Origin: Aquabacter sp. L1I39
GTDB taxonomy: Bacteria; Pseudomonadota; Alphaproteobacteria; Rhizobiales; Xanthobacteraceae
Length of the DNA stretch: 64,000 nucleotides
Assembly: GCF_017742835.1 (NCBI RefSeq)
Contig: NZ_CP072392.1
Coordinates: 2,850,387 to 2,914,386, forward strand
Direction of reading: 5' to 3'
Shown here: piece after piece, positions 6,418 through 16,350 of the stretch
Numbering within the stretch: the stretch's first letter is position 1
Layout of the letters: each line of letters starts with the position of its first letter
Translations under genes and position numbers: made by a program
Notes under the pieces: model-generated
Database searches by the model: none
What the model was told of the DNA's origin: nothing
What the model saw: the letters and a program-made list of their open reading frames with translations, nothing else

Positions 6418-8337
6418 CTAGCTGCCGAAGCCGCGCCGCTTGAGGATGATGGTGATGTCCTCCAGGGCGCCGGGATCGTCGATGGTGGCGGGGGCGGTCC
6501 AGGGGTCCGAATCGGCAATCTTCTTCATGGTCCCGCGCAGGATCTTGCCCGAGCGCGTCTTTGGCAGGCGCGGCACGGTCAAGGCGAGCTTGAAGGCCGC
6601 CACCGGGCCGATCCGCTCGCGGACCAACTCCACCAGTTCCTTCTCGATTACATCCGGTGCCCGCCGCTCGCCGGCCTTCAGTACCACGAAGCCGCAGGGC
6701 ACTTCGCCCTTCAGGCTGTCCTTGACGCCGATGACGGCGCATTCGGCCACGTCGGGGTGGGAGGCGAGCACCTCTTCCATGCCGCCGGTGGAGAGGCGAT
6801 GGCCGGCCACATTGATGATGTCGTCGGTGCGGCCCATGACGAAGACATAGCCGTCCTCGTCCACAAAGCCGGCGTCGGAGGTCTTGTAGTAGCCGGGGAA
6901 CTCCGCGAGGTAGCTCTCGGCGAAGCGCTCATCTTGATGCCAAAGGGTTGGCAGGCAGCCGGGAGGCAAGGGCAGCTTGATGACAATGGAGCCCATGGTT
7001 CCCGCCGGCAAGGGCTTGGCGGCCTCGTCCACGATCTGGAGGTCGTAGCCGGGCATGGGCACGGTGGGCGAGCCCAGCTTGACGGGCAGAAGCCCGAGGC
7101 CGACCGGATTGCCCGCGATGGCCCAGCCAGTTTCCGTCTGCCACCAATGATCGACCACCGGCACGTTCAGGGTGGCCTCTGCCCACTTGACCGTATCGGG
7201 GTCCGCCCGCTCCCCGGCCAGGAATAGCGTCCGCAGGGACGACAGGTCGTGCCCCTTCAGATAGGTGCCCTCCGGGTCTTCCTTCTTGATGGCGCGCAAC
7301 GCGGTGGGCGCCGTGAAGAGGGCAGCGACCTTGTACTTCTCGATCATCCGCCAGAAGGCGCCGGGATCGGGCGTGCCCACGGGCTTGCCCTCATAGACCA
7401 CGGAGGTGCAGCCCATGAGGAGCGGGCCGTACACGATATAGGAGTGCCCGACCACCCAGCCTACGTCCGAGGCGGTCCAGAACACGTCGCCGGTCTTCAG
7501 GCCGTAGAGGTTCTCCATGGTCCAGCGCAGCGCCACCATGTGGCCGCCGGTGTCACGCACCACGCCCTTGGGCTTGCCGGTGGTGCCGGAGGTGTAGAGC
7601 ACATAGAGCGGGTCGGTGGCGCCCATGGGCGCGCAGTCCACCCCGCGACCTTCCCCGGCCGCCACGGCGCGGCGCTCCGACCAGTCGAAGTCCCGGCCCG
7701 CCATCAACGTTCCATGCAATTGCGGGCGCTGGAGAATCAGGCAGGCGGTCGGCTTCGCCTCTGCCATCTCAATGGCGGCGTCGAGCAGCGGCTTATAGGG
7801 CACGATGCGGTTGGGCTCGATGCCGCAGGAGGCGGCAAGGATGACCTTGGGCGCAGCATCATCAATGCGCGCCGCCAGCTCCTTGGCGGCGAACCCGCCG
7901 AAGACCACCGAATGCACCGCGCCGATGCGGGCGCAGGCGAGCATGCCGATGACGGCTTCCAGAACCATGGGCATGTAGATGACGACGCGGTCGCCTTTTT
8001 CCACGCCCATGTCCCGCAGGATGGCGCCGAGCGTGCGCACCTCGGCCAGCAGTTCGGAATAGGTGAGGCTGGACTTGCTGCCGGTGACCGGGCTGTCATG
8101 GATGAGCGCCACCTGCCCGCCGCGGCCGGCGGCCACATGCCGGTCCACTGCATTGTAGCAGGTGTTGCAGACGCCGCCGACGAACCAGCGGCCATAGACG
8201 CCAAGGTCCGGATCGAACACCGTGCGTGGCTGGGCCACCCATTCGATATCGCTCGCCGCTTGCGCCCAGAAGGCCTGCGGATCGGCTTTCCACCGGGCAT
8301 AAACCTCGGCATAGCGGCTGGATGTGGGCTCGACCAT
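6418..8337 (-). CDS. prpE: Propionyl-CoA synthetase
   Basis: Encodes 639 residues, the usual length of PrpE, which activates propionate (and some acetate) to the CoA thioester through an acyl-adenylate. The ACAS N-terminal domain (YAEVYARWKADPQAFW), the P-loop YTSGTTGKPKG near residue 250 followed by the PrpE-typical VVRDTGG, and the C-terminal lysine motif RSGKILRG near 602 are all intact. The ATG begins at the expected family position. It is divergent from a second acyl-CoA synthetase with a gap of about 190 bases and is not accompanied by methylcitrate genes in the window, so propionate is more likely handled by another route such as methylmalonyl-CoA (inference). Confidence 0.9.
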   Translation of the reverse strand: MVEPTSSRYAEVYARWKADPQAFWAQAASDIEWVAQPRTVFDPDLGVYGRWFVGGVCNTCYNAVDRHVAAGRGGQVALIHDSPVTGSKSSLTYSELLAEVRTLGAILRDMGVEKGDRVVIYMPMVLEAVIGMLACARIGAVHSVVFGGFAAKELAARIDDAAPKVILAASCGIEPNRIVPYKPLLDAAIEMAEAKPTACLILQRPQLHGTLMAGRDFDWSERRAVAAGEGRGVDCAPMGATDPLYVLYTSGTTGKPKGVVRDTGGHMVALRWTMENLYGLKTGDVFWTASDVGWVVGHSYIVYGPLLMGCTSVVYEGKPVGTPDPGAFWRMIEKYKVAALFTAPTALRAIKKEDPEGTYLKGHDLSSLRTLFLAGERADPDTVKWAEATLNVPVVDHWWQTETGWAIAGNPVGLGLLPVKLGSPTVPMPGYDLQIVDEAAKPLPAGTMGSIVIKLPLPPGCLPTLWHQDERFAESYLAEFPGYYKTSDAGFVDEDGYVFVMGRTDDIINVAGHRLSTGGMEEVLASHPDVAECAVIGVKDSLKGEVPCGFVVLKAGERRAPDVIEKELVELVRERIGPVAAFKLALTVPRLPKTRSGKILRGTMKKIADSDPWTAPATIDDPGALEDITIILKRRGFGS

Positions 8338-8530
8338 GGCGACCTCCCCTCGCGCGTCTTGTGATTGTGGCGGATGATGCGCGGAAGTTGCGCGCGCACA
8401 AGTCCGCTCATATGCGTAAGACCTTCGTCGACCGGCTCGGCGATTGCGCCCATGCGAACCGCTCAGCTAGGTTCAGCGCAAGCCGCGCTGGCGGACGACA
8501 TCATAAACGGACACGTCAAGGGGGAAACCG

Positions 8531-10156
8531 ATGCCGGGCATCTATGACAGGGATCTCGACCGCAACCCCGCCAACTACCAGCCGCTGACGCCGCTCGGCT
8601 TCCTGGAGCGGGCGGCGCGCGTCTTCCCCGAGCGCACCGCCATCATCCATGGCAAACTGCGCCGCACCTATGGGGATTTCTATGCCCGCGCCCGCCGGCT
8701 CGCCTCCGCGCTGGAGCAGCGGGGCGTGGGGGTCGGCGACACTGTGGCGGTCATGCTGCCCAACGTGCCAGCCATGCTGGAAGCCCATTACGGCGTGCCC
8801 ATGTGCGGGGCGGTGCTCAATTCCCTCAATACCCGCCTTGATGCCGCGATCCTGGCCTTCACCCTCGACCATGGCGAGGCAAAGGTGCTTATCACCGATC
8901 GGGAATTCTCTCCCGTCATCAAGGCGGCGCTGGCCATTGCCAAGGTTAAGCCGCTGGTGATCGACTATGACGATCCCGAATTCACCGGCGCGGGAGACCG
9001 CATCGGCGAATTGGAATATGAGGATTTCATCGCCGCCGGCGACCCCAACTATGCCTGGGCCATGCCACCTGACGAATGGAATGCCATTGCCCTCAACTAT
9101 ACGTCGGGCACCACGGGCGATCCCAAGGGCGTCGTCTACCATCATCGCGGTGCCCATCTCCTGGCGGTGGGCAATGTGGTGACCTGCACCATGGGCAAGC
9201 ATCCCGTCTATCTGTGGACGCTGCCCATGTTCCACTGCAACGGCTGGTGCTTTCCCTGGTCCGTCTCGGTCGTGGCCGGCACCCATGTGTGCCTGCGGCA
9301 GGTGCGGGCCAAGCCCATCTTCGACGCCATTGCCGACCATGGCGTGACCCATATGTGCGGCGCGCCCATCGTCATGTCGACGTTGCTGAATGCACCGGCC
9401 GCCGACAAGCGCCCACTGCCGCATGTGGTGGACTTCATCACCGCCGCCGCCCCGCCGCCGGAGGCGGTGCTCGCGGCCATGCAGGACGCGGGCTTCAACG
9501 TGACCCATGTCTATGGCTTGACCGAGGTCTACGGACCTGCGGTGGTCAATGACTGGCATGACGAATGGAACGACCTGCCCGCCGAGGAACGGGCCGTGAA
9601 GAAGGCACGGCAAGGCGTGCGCTATTCGGCGCTTGAGGCCCTGGATGTGATGGACCCCGAGACCATGGTGCCGGTGCCCGCCGACGGCACCACGCTCGGC
9701 GAGGTGATGTTCCGGGGCAATGTGGTTATGAAGGGCTATCTAAAGAACCCGTCTGCCACGCAGAAGGCGTTCGAGGGCGGCTGGTTCCATTCCGGGGATC
9801 TCGGCGTCAAGCATCCCGACGGCTATGTGCAACTGAAGGACCGCTCCAAGGACATCATCATTTCGGGTGGCGAGAACATCTCCTCCATCGAGGTGGAGGA
9901 TGCCCTCTACAAACATCCGGCGGTGGCGGCCGCGGCTGTGGTGGCCCGTCCTGATGAGAAGTGGGGAGAGACGCCCGTGGCCTTTGTGGAGCTTCGGGAA
10001 GGCGCCACCGCCACGGTGGAGGAGCTCCTCGCCCATTGCCGCGCGCACCTTGCCCACTACAAATGCCCCCGGCACCTGGTGTTCGAGGAGATCCCCAAGA
10101 CCTCCACCGGCAAGATCCAGAAGTTCCGGCTGCGCGAGATGGCCAAGGAGATGTGA
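8531..10156 (+). CDS. Acyl-CoA synthetase, AMP-forming (DmdB/AAE-like)
   Basis: Encodes 541 residues of the ANL superfamily. NYTSGTTGDPKG near residue 192, the YGLTEVYGPA motif, the adenylate-binding GWFHSGDLG and the C-terminal lysine in TSTGKIQKFRLRE show a complete two-domain ligase. Overall it resembles medium/branched-chain fatty acid ligases and methylmercaptopropionate-CoA ligase (DmdB); the substrate cannot be fixed from sequence. The ribosome site AAGGGGGAA precedes the ATG by six bases. Divergent from prpE, so the shared 193-base gap must contain both promoters. No beta-oxidation genes accompany it. Confidence 0.85.
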   Translation: MPGIYDRDLDRNPANYQPLTPLGFLERAARVFPERTAIIHGKLRRTYGDFYARARRLASALEQRGVGVGDTVAVMLPNVPAMLEAHYGVPMCGAVLNSLNTRLDAAILAFTLDHGEAKVLITDREFSPVIKAALAIAKVKPLVIDYDDPEFTGAGDRIGELEYEDFIAAGDPNYAWAMPPDEWNAIALNYTSGTTGDPKGVVYHHRGAHLLAVGNVVTCTMGKHPVYLWTLPMFHCNGWCFPWSVSVVAGTHVCLRQVRAKPIFDAIADHGVTHMCGAPIVMSTLLNAPAADKRPLPHVVDFITAAAPPPEAVLAAMQDAGFNVTHVYGLTEVYGPAVVNDWHDEWNDLPAEERAVKKARQGVRYSALEALDVMDPETMVPVPADGTTLGEVMFRGNVVMKGYLKNPSATQKAFEGGWFHSGDLGVKHPDGYVQLKDRSKDIIISGGENISSIEVEDALYKHPAVAAAAVVARPDEKWGETPVAFVELREGATATVEELLAHCRAHLAHYKCPRHLVFEEIPKTSTGKIQKFRLREMAKEM

Positions 10157-10307
10157 GCCAGCGCAGATGCGAGAATAGGGAGCCGGCCTGAAGTCTCCAT
10201 TCCGGAAGGTCAGGTCCGCTCCGGTATCCAATCACGGATGCGGGAATGAAGAACCCGTAATGTGCCGGTCATCCTCCCGCCAGTTAAAAGTGGAGTAAGG
10301 TGCCGGC

Positions 10308-12089
10308 TTGAATCGGAACCTTGCCCGCATGAAAGCCTTCTTCTCTCTCCTCGGCGACATCCGCCGGCTTGCGATTCCCTACTTCAAGAGCGAGGAGCGG
10401 TGGATCGCCCTCGGCCTGCTGGGCGCGGTCATCGCGCTCGAATTGGCCTGGGTCTATGCGACCGTTCTGCTCAATGAGTGGAATTCCGCCTTCTATAATG
10501 CCATCCAGGAAAAGAATTACGCTGAGTTCAAACGCCAACTTCTGATCTTTTGTGCCATCGCCGTCTGCGCCATCGCGATCGCGGTCTATCAGATCTACTT
10601 GAAGCAATGGCTCGAGATCCGCTGGCGGCGCTGGCTGACCACGCGTTATATGGAGCATTGGCTCGCCGACGACACCCATTACCGTCTGCGCCTGTCCGGC
10701 GATCCGGCCGACAATCCCGATCAGCGCATCGCGCAGGATGTGAACCTCTTTGTCTCCCAGACCATCGGGGTGGGCATCGGGCTCCTCGGCACGGTGGTCT
10801 CGCTTGCCTCCTTCAGCGTCATTCTGTGGGGCCTTTCGGGCTCTTATGACCTGCAGCTCTTCGGCACGGAAATGGTGGTGCCGGGCTATTTGTTCTGGGC
10901 CGCCCTCATCTATGCGGCGGTGGGAACCTGGCTGGCGCACCTGATCGGTCGACCTTTGGTGCGGCTCAACTACAACCAGCAGCGCTATGAAGCCGATTTC
11001 CGCGTGGATCTGGTGCGCGTGCGCGAGAACAGCGAGCAGATCGCCCTTCTCAAGGGCGAGCAGGCGGAAGAGCGTCATCTCTCCGGCCGCTTCGAGCGCA
11101 TCTGGGGCAATTTCTTCGACCTGATGCGGGCGCAGAAGCGCCTCACCTGGTTTACCGCCGGCTACAACCAGATCTCGACCATTTTCCCCTTCGTGGTGGT
11201 GTCGCCCGCCTATTTCTCCGGCGCCATCCTGCTCGGCCCCCTGATGCAGACGGCCAGTGCCTTCTCTTCGGTTCAGGGCTCCTTCTCATTCTTCATCACC
11301 TCCTATTCCACGCTGGCCGAATGGGCCGCAGTGGTGAACCGCCTCACCGGCTTCGAGGCCTCCATGGCGGCCGCGAAGAGGCAGGCGCAGGCGCCATCCT
11401 TCGTGCGCACCCCGGTCGCGGCATCCGACCTGCCCCGCGCCATGACCATGGACGAGATGGACATCCGCCTTCCCACCGACGCGCCCATCATCAAGGTGGA
11501 GGGCGTCGCCATCGTCCGGGGCGAGCATGTGCTGGTGATGGGGCCGTCGGGCTCCGGAAAGACCACGCTCTTCCGTGCCATGGCCGGCATCTGGCCATTC
11601 GGATCGGGCCGGCTCGGCATCGAAGCGCCGAGTCGGCTGATGATTCTGCCACAGAAGCCCTATGTGCCGGTCGGGCGGCTGGATGCGGCGCTGGCCTACC
11701 CTCAGGATCCTCAGATCCACACCCGGGACGCGCTCTGCGCGGCGCTCGAGGCGGTCGGGCTTCCGGGATTGTGCGGGCGGCTGGAGGAGTCGGCCCTTTG
11801 GCCGCATGTGCTTTCGCTCGGCGAACAGCAGCGCCTGTCGCTCGCCCGCGCCCTCCTGGCGCAACCCGCCATTCTGCTTCTGGACGAGGCCACCGCCGCG
11901 CTCGACGAGCCGTCCGAGGCCGCCGTCTACCAGTTGCTGCGGCATCGCATGCCGGGCACGACGCTGCTGTCCATCGGCCACCGGGCCACCCTCAAGGGCC
12001 TCCACGACCGAATTCTTGTGCTGCAGGGCGAGGGCGCCCCGCGCCGTCTCGTGGAGGCGGGGGCACCGGTGCTGGCGGCGGAAGCCTGA
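10308..12089 (+). CDS. SbmA/BacA-like ABC transporter, permease fused to ATPase
   Basis: Encodes 593 residues: an SbmA/BacA-type membrane domain (about 1-330, with LNEWNSAFYNAIQEKN near the start) fused to an ABC ATPase. ATPase motifs are complete: Walker A GPSGSGKTT near 411, LPQKPYVPVG as Q-loop, LSLGEQQRLSLARAL signature, AILLLDEATAALDE Walker B and SIGHR switch. Fused relatives such as BclA and the ABCD4-like YddA group move peptides, very-long-chain acyl groups or cobalamin; BclA matters in rhizobial symbiosis. Start: TTG at 10308 with AAGG seven bases upstream; ATG at 10329 is an alternative that loses seven residues. It stands alone, about 130 bases before the ClC gene. Confidence 0.85.
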   Translation: MNRNLARMKAFFSLLGDIRRLAIPYFKSEERWIALGLLGAVIALELAWVYATVLLNEWNSAFYNAIQEKNYAEFKRQLLIFCAIAVCAIAIAVYQIYLKQWLEIRWRRWLTTRYMEHWLADDTHYRLRLSGDPADNPDQRIAQDVNLFVSQTIGVGIGLLGTVVSLASFSVILWGLSGSYDLQLFGTEMVVPGYLFWAALIYAAVGTWLAHLIGRPLVRLNYNQQRYEADFRVDLVRVRENSEQIALLKGEQAEERHLSGRFERIWGNFFDLMRAQKRLTWFTAGYNQISTIFPFVVVSPAYFSGAILLGPLMQTASAFSSVQGSFSFFITSYSTLAEWAAVVNRLTGFEASMAAAKRQAQAPSFVRTPVAASDLPRAMTMDEMDIRLPTDAPIIKVEGVAIVRGEHVLVMGPSGSGKTTLFRAMAGIWPFGSGRLGIEAPSRLMILPQKPYVPVGRLDAALAYPQDPQIHTRDALCAALEAVGLPGLCGRLEESALWPHVLSLGEQQRLSLARALLAQPAILLLDEATAALDEPSEAAVYQLLRHRMPGTTLLSIGHRATLKGLHDRILVLQGEGAPRRLVEAGAPVLAAEA

Positions 12090-12216
12090 CACATAACGGC
12101 AGCGAAGGGCAGAGGAGAGCCCTCCGCGCCGTTTGACCTTGCAGGGGCCGCCGGGCCTCCGTTATGTCCTCACCTGGAGACATGCTGTGTCTCCGGGGTG
12201 AGGGAGGCCGGGCACC

Positions 12217-13584
12217 GTGCAGGAACGCAAGACTGAAACGGCTGGCCGGCTGCACGATTCCGCCTATTACGCCATAGCGATCCTGGTCGGGGCCGGGGTC
12301 GGCGCCATCGGCACCTTCTTCCACATCGCCACCACCGAGGCCGCGCACTGGCCCACTCTGGTGCGCGACACCGTGGAGGGGCCCTTCCTTCTGCCCGGCA
12401 TGGCGGCGCTGGCTGCGATCATGGTGGTCGCCTCCGTGTGGCTGGTGCGGACCTACTGCCCGGAAGCGGCCGGATCCGGCGTGCAGGAGATCGAGGGCGC
12501 CATGGAGGGCCTGCGGCAGGTGCGCTGGCGGCGCATCCTGCCCGTCAAGTTCGTCGGCGGCGTGCTGGCACTCGGCTCCGGCCTGGTAGTGGGACGTGAA
12601 GGCCCGACCATCCATATGGGCGCCTCAGTGGCCCAGGCCTGCGCGGAAAAGTTCGGGCTTTCTCTGCGGGACACGCGCGGCCTGCTCGCCGCGGGCGGCG
12701 CAGCTGGCCTTGCCGCCGCCTTCAATGCCCCGCTCGCGGCCATTCTGTTCGTGATCGAGGAGACCCGCCGGCAGTTTCCCTACGGGCTGCGGACCTATAC
12801 GGCGGTGATTCTGGCTTCGGTCACGAGCGCCATCGTCACGGAAAGCATTGCCGGCGTCGGTCCGGACATGCGCATCGAAGTGCCCGACATGCCGCTTGCT
12901 CTGCTGCCGGCCTTCGTGGTGCTGGGCGCCATTCTTGGCGCTGTGGGCGTGGTGTTCAACAAATCGGTGATCTGGTCCCTCGATACCGCCCGTGCGGTCG
13001 GCCTGAGATGGTCCTTCTATCTGGTGCCGGCCGTCGTCGGCGCCATCATCGGCGTGCTGGTGATCGTGCGGCCGGAGGCAACCCTGGGCGGGGAGCAACT
13101 GGCCGAGGGCTTGGCGGCGGAAGGCCTGCCGCTGCTCATCTTGGCCGGCATCGTGGTGATCCGGTTCGTCATGACCATGGCGAGTTATTCGACCGGCGTT
13201 CCGGGCGGCATCTTCGCGCCGATCCTGGCGCTGGCCACGTCCATTGGCGTCCTGTTCGGAACTGCTTTGGATTTCGCCATCGGCCTGCCGGCGGGCGCAC
13301 TCGCCGCCTTCGGCATCGCGGCCATGGGCGGCCTGTTCTCGTCCGCCGTGCGCGCGCCTCTGGTGGGCATGGTGCTGGTGGCGGAGTTGACCGGCGCCTA
13401 CACGCTGCTGGTGCCGGTTATCCTCACCTGCGTCTTCGCCAATATGGTGGCGGATGCGCTGGGCGGCGAACCCATCTACGAACTGCTCCTGAACCGGACC
13501 CTGCGACTCGCCGGGCAGACGCCGCCGTCGCCTCCAGCGGAGGATCAACTCGGGGGTTGGGACGAGACTGAGCGCCGGTCCTGA
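12217..13584 (+). CDS. clcA: ClC-family chloride channel / proton-chloride antiporter
   Basis: Encodes 455 residues with about ten to twelve membrane helices. All ClC selectivity signatures are visible: GSGVQE (GSGIP region), GREGPT with the external gating glutamate, the following GGAAGLAAAFNAPLAAILFVIEE with a second glutamate at the internal proton site, and PGGIFAP. Presence of both glutamates favours a 2Cl-/H+ exchanger over a channel. There are no C-terminal CBS domains. The start is GTG with GGGAGG about ten bases upstream. It ends eight bases before the stop of the convergent HPP gene. ClcA proteins support acid resistance and chloride balance. Confidence 0.88.
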   Translation: MQERKTETAGRLHDSAYYAIAILVGAGVGAIGTFFHIATTEAAHWPTLVRDTVEGPFLLPGMAALAAIMVVASVWLVRTYCPEAAGSGVQEIEGAMEGLRQVRWRRILPVKFVGGVLALGSGLVVGREGPTIHMGASVAQACAEKFGLSLRDTRGLLAAGGAAGLAAAFNAPLAAILFVIEETRRQFPYGLRTYTAVILASVTSAIVTESIAGVGPDMRIEVPDMPLALLPAFVVLGAILGAVGVVFNKSVIWSLDTARAVGLRWSFYLVPAVVGAIIGVLVIVRPEATLGGEQLAEGLAAEGLPLLILAGIVVIRFVMTMASYSTGVPGGIFAPILALATSIGVLFGTALDFAIGLPAGALAAFGIAAMGGLFSSAVRAPLVGMVLVAELTGAYTLLVPVILTCVFANMVADALGGEPIYELLLNRTLRLAGQTPPSPPAEDQLGGWDETERRS

Positions 13585-13591
13585 ACCCCGG

Positions 13592-14164
13592 CTAAAGCCA
13601 GCGCCGCGGCCAACGGGACCCGCCGGCCAAGGTGTGCCACACATAGGTATAGGCGGTCAGAAGCACGCAGCCCGCAGCCAGCGGCACCAGAAGGAAGATG
13701 GGCGAGAGCGATTCCAGGACGATGATGAGCGGGTCGATGCCTGCCGGCGGGTGAAGCGTTCGGGTGGCCTGCATGGCGAAAAAGGCGATGCCCACCGCAA
13801 GCGCAGCCGCAGGATAGGACGGCCCCGCCAGCCACAGGATCGCGAATCCCACGAGGCTTGAAATCACATGCCCGCCGATCAGCGCGCGCGGCTGGGCGGG
13901 GTCAGCATCGGGCATGCCCATGACCACGGCGATGGAGGTGGCGAAGGGGATCAGGGAGACCGGCGTTTCGCCGAGGTCTGCCGCCAGTTCCATGGCCCCC
14001 ACCGCAAGGCCCGCGCCAAGGGCGCGCCATCCCCAGAGAAAAACCTGCCGACGAACGGGAAGACCCCCTTCGGCCGCACGCCTGCCCGTCCCTCCCGCCG
14101 GAGCCGGAAGCGCGGCGAGGGAAGGGGAGGTGGCATCCTGGTGTGGCGGCTTTTCGAGCGTCAT
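13592..14164 (-). CDS. HPP family membrane protein
   Basis: Encodes 190 residues. After a polar, alanine/proline-rich stretch of about 50 residues, four to five membrane helices follow, with the family-naming motif as TLHPPAGIDPL. HPP proteins are integral membrane proteins; some plant and cyanobacterial members have been linked to nitrite transport, but the bacterial role is largely unknown. The start at 14164 is the first ATG clear of the upstream diguanylate cyclase gene; its ribosome site is weak, so a start further inside, nearer the first helix, is possible. Confidence 0.75.
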   Translation of the reverse strand: MTLEKPPHQDATSPSLAALPAPAGGTGRRAAEGGLPVRRQVFLWGWRALGAGLAVGAMELAADLGETPVSLIPFATSIAVVMGMPDADPAQPRALIGGHVISSLVGFAILWLAGPSYPAAALAVGIAFFAMQATRTLHPPAGIDPLIIVLESLSPIFLLVPLAAGCVLLTAYTYVWHTLAGGSRWPRRWL

Positions 14165-14252
14165 GCCGTCATCAAATAAGAGCGCCGATAGGGCAGCAAC
14201 TGGCAAATGCGGCCGCGCCTCCTGTTCCCGCCAAGTGTTGCGAAGATGCAAA

Positions 14253-15416
14253 TCAGTGCGGCGTGGTCGGGGCGATCCGGTAGTCGTTCCGCCCCTCGGC
14301 CTTGGCCCGGTAGAGCGCGAGATCCGCACGCCGCAAGGCATCGGGCAACGGCTCGCGGGCCCCAGCCGCGGTGATGCCGAAGCTGGCGGTGACCGTGATG
14401 CCGGTGGGCAGGTTCAGGAAGCGGGCTTCCGCGAGGCGCTTGCGCAGCCACTCCACCCGCGCGGTGCTGCGCTCCAGCCCGCCGGAGGGCAGGAGAAGGC
14501 AGAATTCCTCCCCTCCGATCCGCCCCGCAATGCCGTCTTTGCCGCCAGCTTCTCCGAGCAGGGCGCCGAAGCGGGCAATCACCTCGTCGCCGGCCGCGTG
14601 GCCGAAGCGATCATTGACGGACTTGAAGTGGTCGAGGTCGCAGATCACGACGCCGGCGGTCTGGCGCGCAGGCAGGCGCCGCAACGCGGCTTCAGCTTCG
14701 GCGAAAAAGGCACTCCGGTTTCGCAGGCCCGAGAGGGCATCCTTCTGCAGGTGCTGGGCGTGCTCTTCCATCACCTCGACGGTCAGAAGGGCGAACAGAC
14801 TCACCCCCAAAGCGAGGGACAGAATGCTGCCGAGAGTCTGCGAATAATACGCGTAGAGGCTGAAGACATAGTCGGCGACGCCCGGGGCGTGGCCCGCGCC
14901 CACGAGCGGACCGAGCGCGCCCTTGGCCATGAACTGGAGTGCAACGGCCGCGAGGATGACGCCCACGGTGACATCGACGGGCCGCTGCGCCCGGGCCAGA
15001 ACATTATGGGCGCCGAAGGCGAACACGGCGGCGAAGGGCAGTTGGTAGGCGAGCGCCTGTCCAATCGTGCCGCGAGGCAATTCGAAGATCACCAGAGGAT
15101 TGAGCACGGCAAGCGCGAGGCCGAAGGCATAGAGGGTCCGGTTGGTCTCGGCCGGGCTATAATGGCGCCGCAGCCCGGCGACGATGAACACAGCCGCCAG
15201 CATGAGAAAGCCGAAGGACAAGGTCGAAATGAGCCGGGGCATGGTGAGGGCAAAGCCGGACGCCTCGGTGGCGGCGGTGGCGGTCGCAGCCAGGAAGCCC
15301 GCCGCGCACCACCAGCCCAGACGCGTGGAGGCCCGTTGGCTGAGCGCGAGGAAGCCTGCCGCAAAGCACAGGCCGATGGCCATGTTGATGACGAGCAGGA
15401 AGAGCGCACTGTTCAT
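14253..15416 (-). CDS. Membrane-bound diguanylate cyclase (GGDEF)
   Basis: Encodes 387 residues: six to seven hydrophobic helices in residues 1-205, a short linker and a C-terminal GGDEF domain. The active site reads RIGGEEF, and DLDHFKSVNDRFGH upstream supplies the metal-binding Asp, so c-di-GMP synthesis is expected. The RxxD inhibitory site that normally lies nine to six residues before GGEEF is absent (GKDG occupies it), so product feedback at the I-site is unlikely. The start MNSALFLL has AAGG nine bases upstream. No EAL domain. The ligand sensed by the membrane part cannot be predicted. Confidence 0.85.
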   Translation of the reverse strand: MNSALFLLVINMAIGLCFAAGFLALSQRASTRLGWWCAAGFLAATATAATEASGFALTMPRLISTLSFGFLMLAAVFIVAGLRRHYSPAETNRTLYAFGLALAVLNPLVIFELPRGTIGQALAYQLPFAAVFAFGAHNVLARAQRPVDVTVGVILAAVALQFMAKGALGPLVGAGHAPGVADYVFSLYAYYSQTLGSILSLALGVSLFALLTVEVMEEHAQHLQKDALSGLRNRSAFFAEAEAALRRLPARQTAGVVICDLDHFKSVNDRFGHAAGDEVIARFGALLGEAGGKDGIAGRIGGEEFCLLLPSGGLERSTARVEWLRKRLAEARFLNLPTGITVTASFGITAAGAREPLPDALRRADLALYRAKAEGRNDYRIAPTTPH

Positions 15417-15557
15417 GCGGGGGCCTTGTTCGCGCTGGACCAGTAGGCCTTGGCGCTTCCGCGGGCGGCGCGTGAACCCCACATCACGCCCCCCGCGATG
15501 TGCCCGCACCTAGCCGTAGCGTCAAGCCTGCGCGTGGCCCCCTGTACGTGGCCCGCC

Positions 15558-16340
15558 TCAGCGCTTCTTGCGGCGCTCCGCACTAAGGTCGGTCATCAGA
15601 CTGCTCACCCGCCACGCATTCTCGCCCAGGTCGTGAATTCCGTAGCGGGATGCCGAGCGGATATCCACACGCGCCCCCTTGGCGGTGGGACGCACGCGGA
15701 TCACGACGTCGGTGCGAAAACCCATGACCGGATTGGTGGCGATGGCCTCGATCTGCCCGTCGCGCACGCCGCCTCGGGGCGGGACCAGATCGACGATGCG
15801 CCAATGCCGCTTTTGCACCAGAGTCAGCACTGTGTTGAAGGCTTCCTCGGGCGTGGCATCGAGATCGATCGGCTTGATGCTCGGATAGGCCGCGCGCTGA
15901 AGAACGGCGGCGGTGGCGCCGACATAGTCCACCGGATTGGCCTCCCGAGGCCGGGCAAAGCCCATGGCCCGGAAGCGTGGCGGGTCGCTCGGATCGGTCG
16001 TGATGTCGGTGAGCGGCGGCAACATGATCCCGCGCGCGAGAACCGCGGCGGGACCCGCCAGCAGCACCAGGGAAATGGCGACCGCACCGACGGCCTTTCC
16101 CATCCCCTTCCATCCGCTCTCCCAGATGGAAACGAAAGCGACGATGCCGAGCAGACCTCCGCAGAAAGCGAGAACCAAGCCGGTGCTCAGCGCGGCAAGC
16201 GCCGGCTCGAAGGTGAGGATCCCGCCGCGATAGAGGCCGGCGGCGAGCGCGATGACGGGGATGGCGAACAAGGCAAGCCGCAGGCTCCAGGCGGCAAGGC
16301 CTGACTGGCGTTCCTCCACATAGAGGCTGCGCTTCAGCAT
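15558..16340 (-). CDS. DUF1499 domain membrane protein
   Basis: Encodes 260 residues. Residues 15-110 hold three hydrophobic helices; the C-terminal 140 residues match the DUF1499 pattern with DITTDPSDPPRF early, DLDATPEEAF in the middle and RSASRYGIHDLGENAWR late. The domain's function is unknown; it is found in bacterial and plastid membrane proteins. The ATG lies ten bases after the stop of the HAD phosphatase gene with AGGAG six bases upstream, so the two are almost certainly co-transcribed. Confidence 0.8.
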   Translation of the reverse strand: MLKRSLYVEERQSGLAAWSLRLALFAIPVIALAAGLYRGGILTFEPALAALSTGLVLAFCGGLLGIVAFVSIWESGWKGMGKAVGAVAISLVLLAGPAAVLARGIMLPPLTDITTDPSDPPRFRAMGFARPREANPVDYVGATAAVLQRAAYPSIKPIDLDATPEEAFNTVLTLVQKRHWRIVDLVPPRGGVRDGQIEAIATNPVMGFRTDVVIRVRPTAKGARVDIRSASRYGIHDLGENAWRVSSLMTDLSAERRKKR

Positions 16341-16350
16341 GTGACGCTCC

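Noticed and set aside
13914..15446. Plus-strand open frame of 510 codons across the diguanylate cyclase gene
   Set aside because: Mirror frame of the GGDEF gene; composition typical of antisense GC-rich frames and no domain visible.
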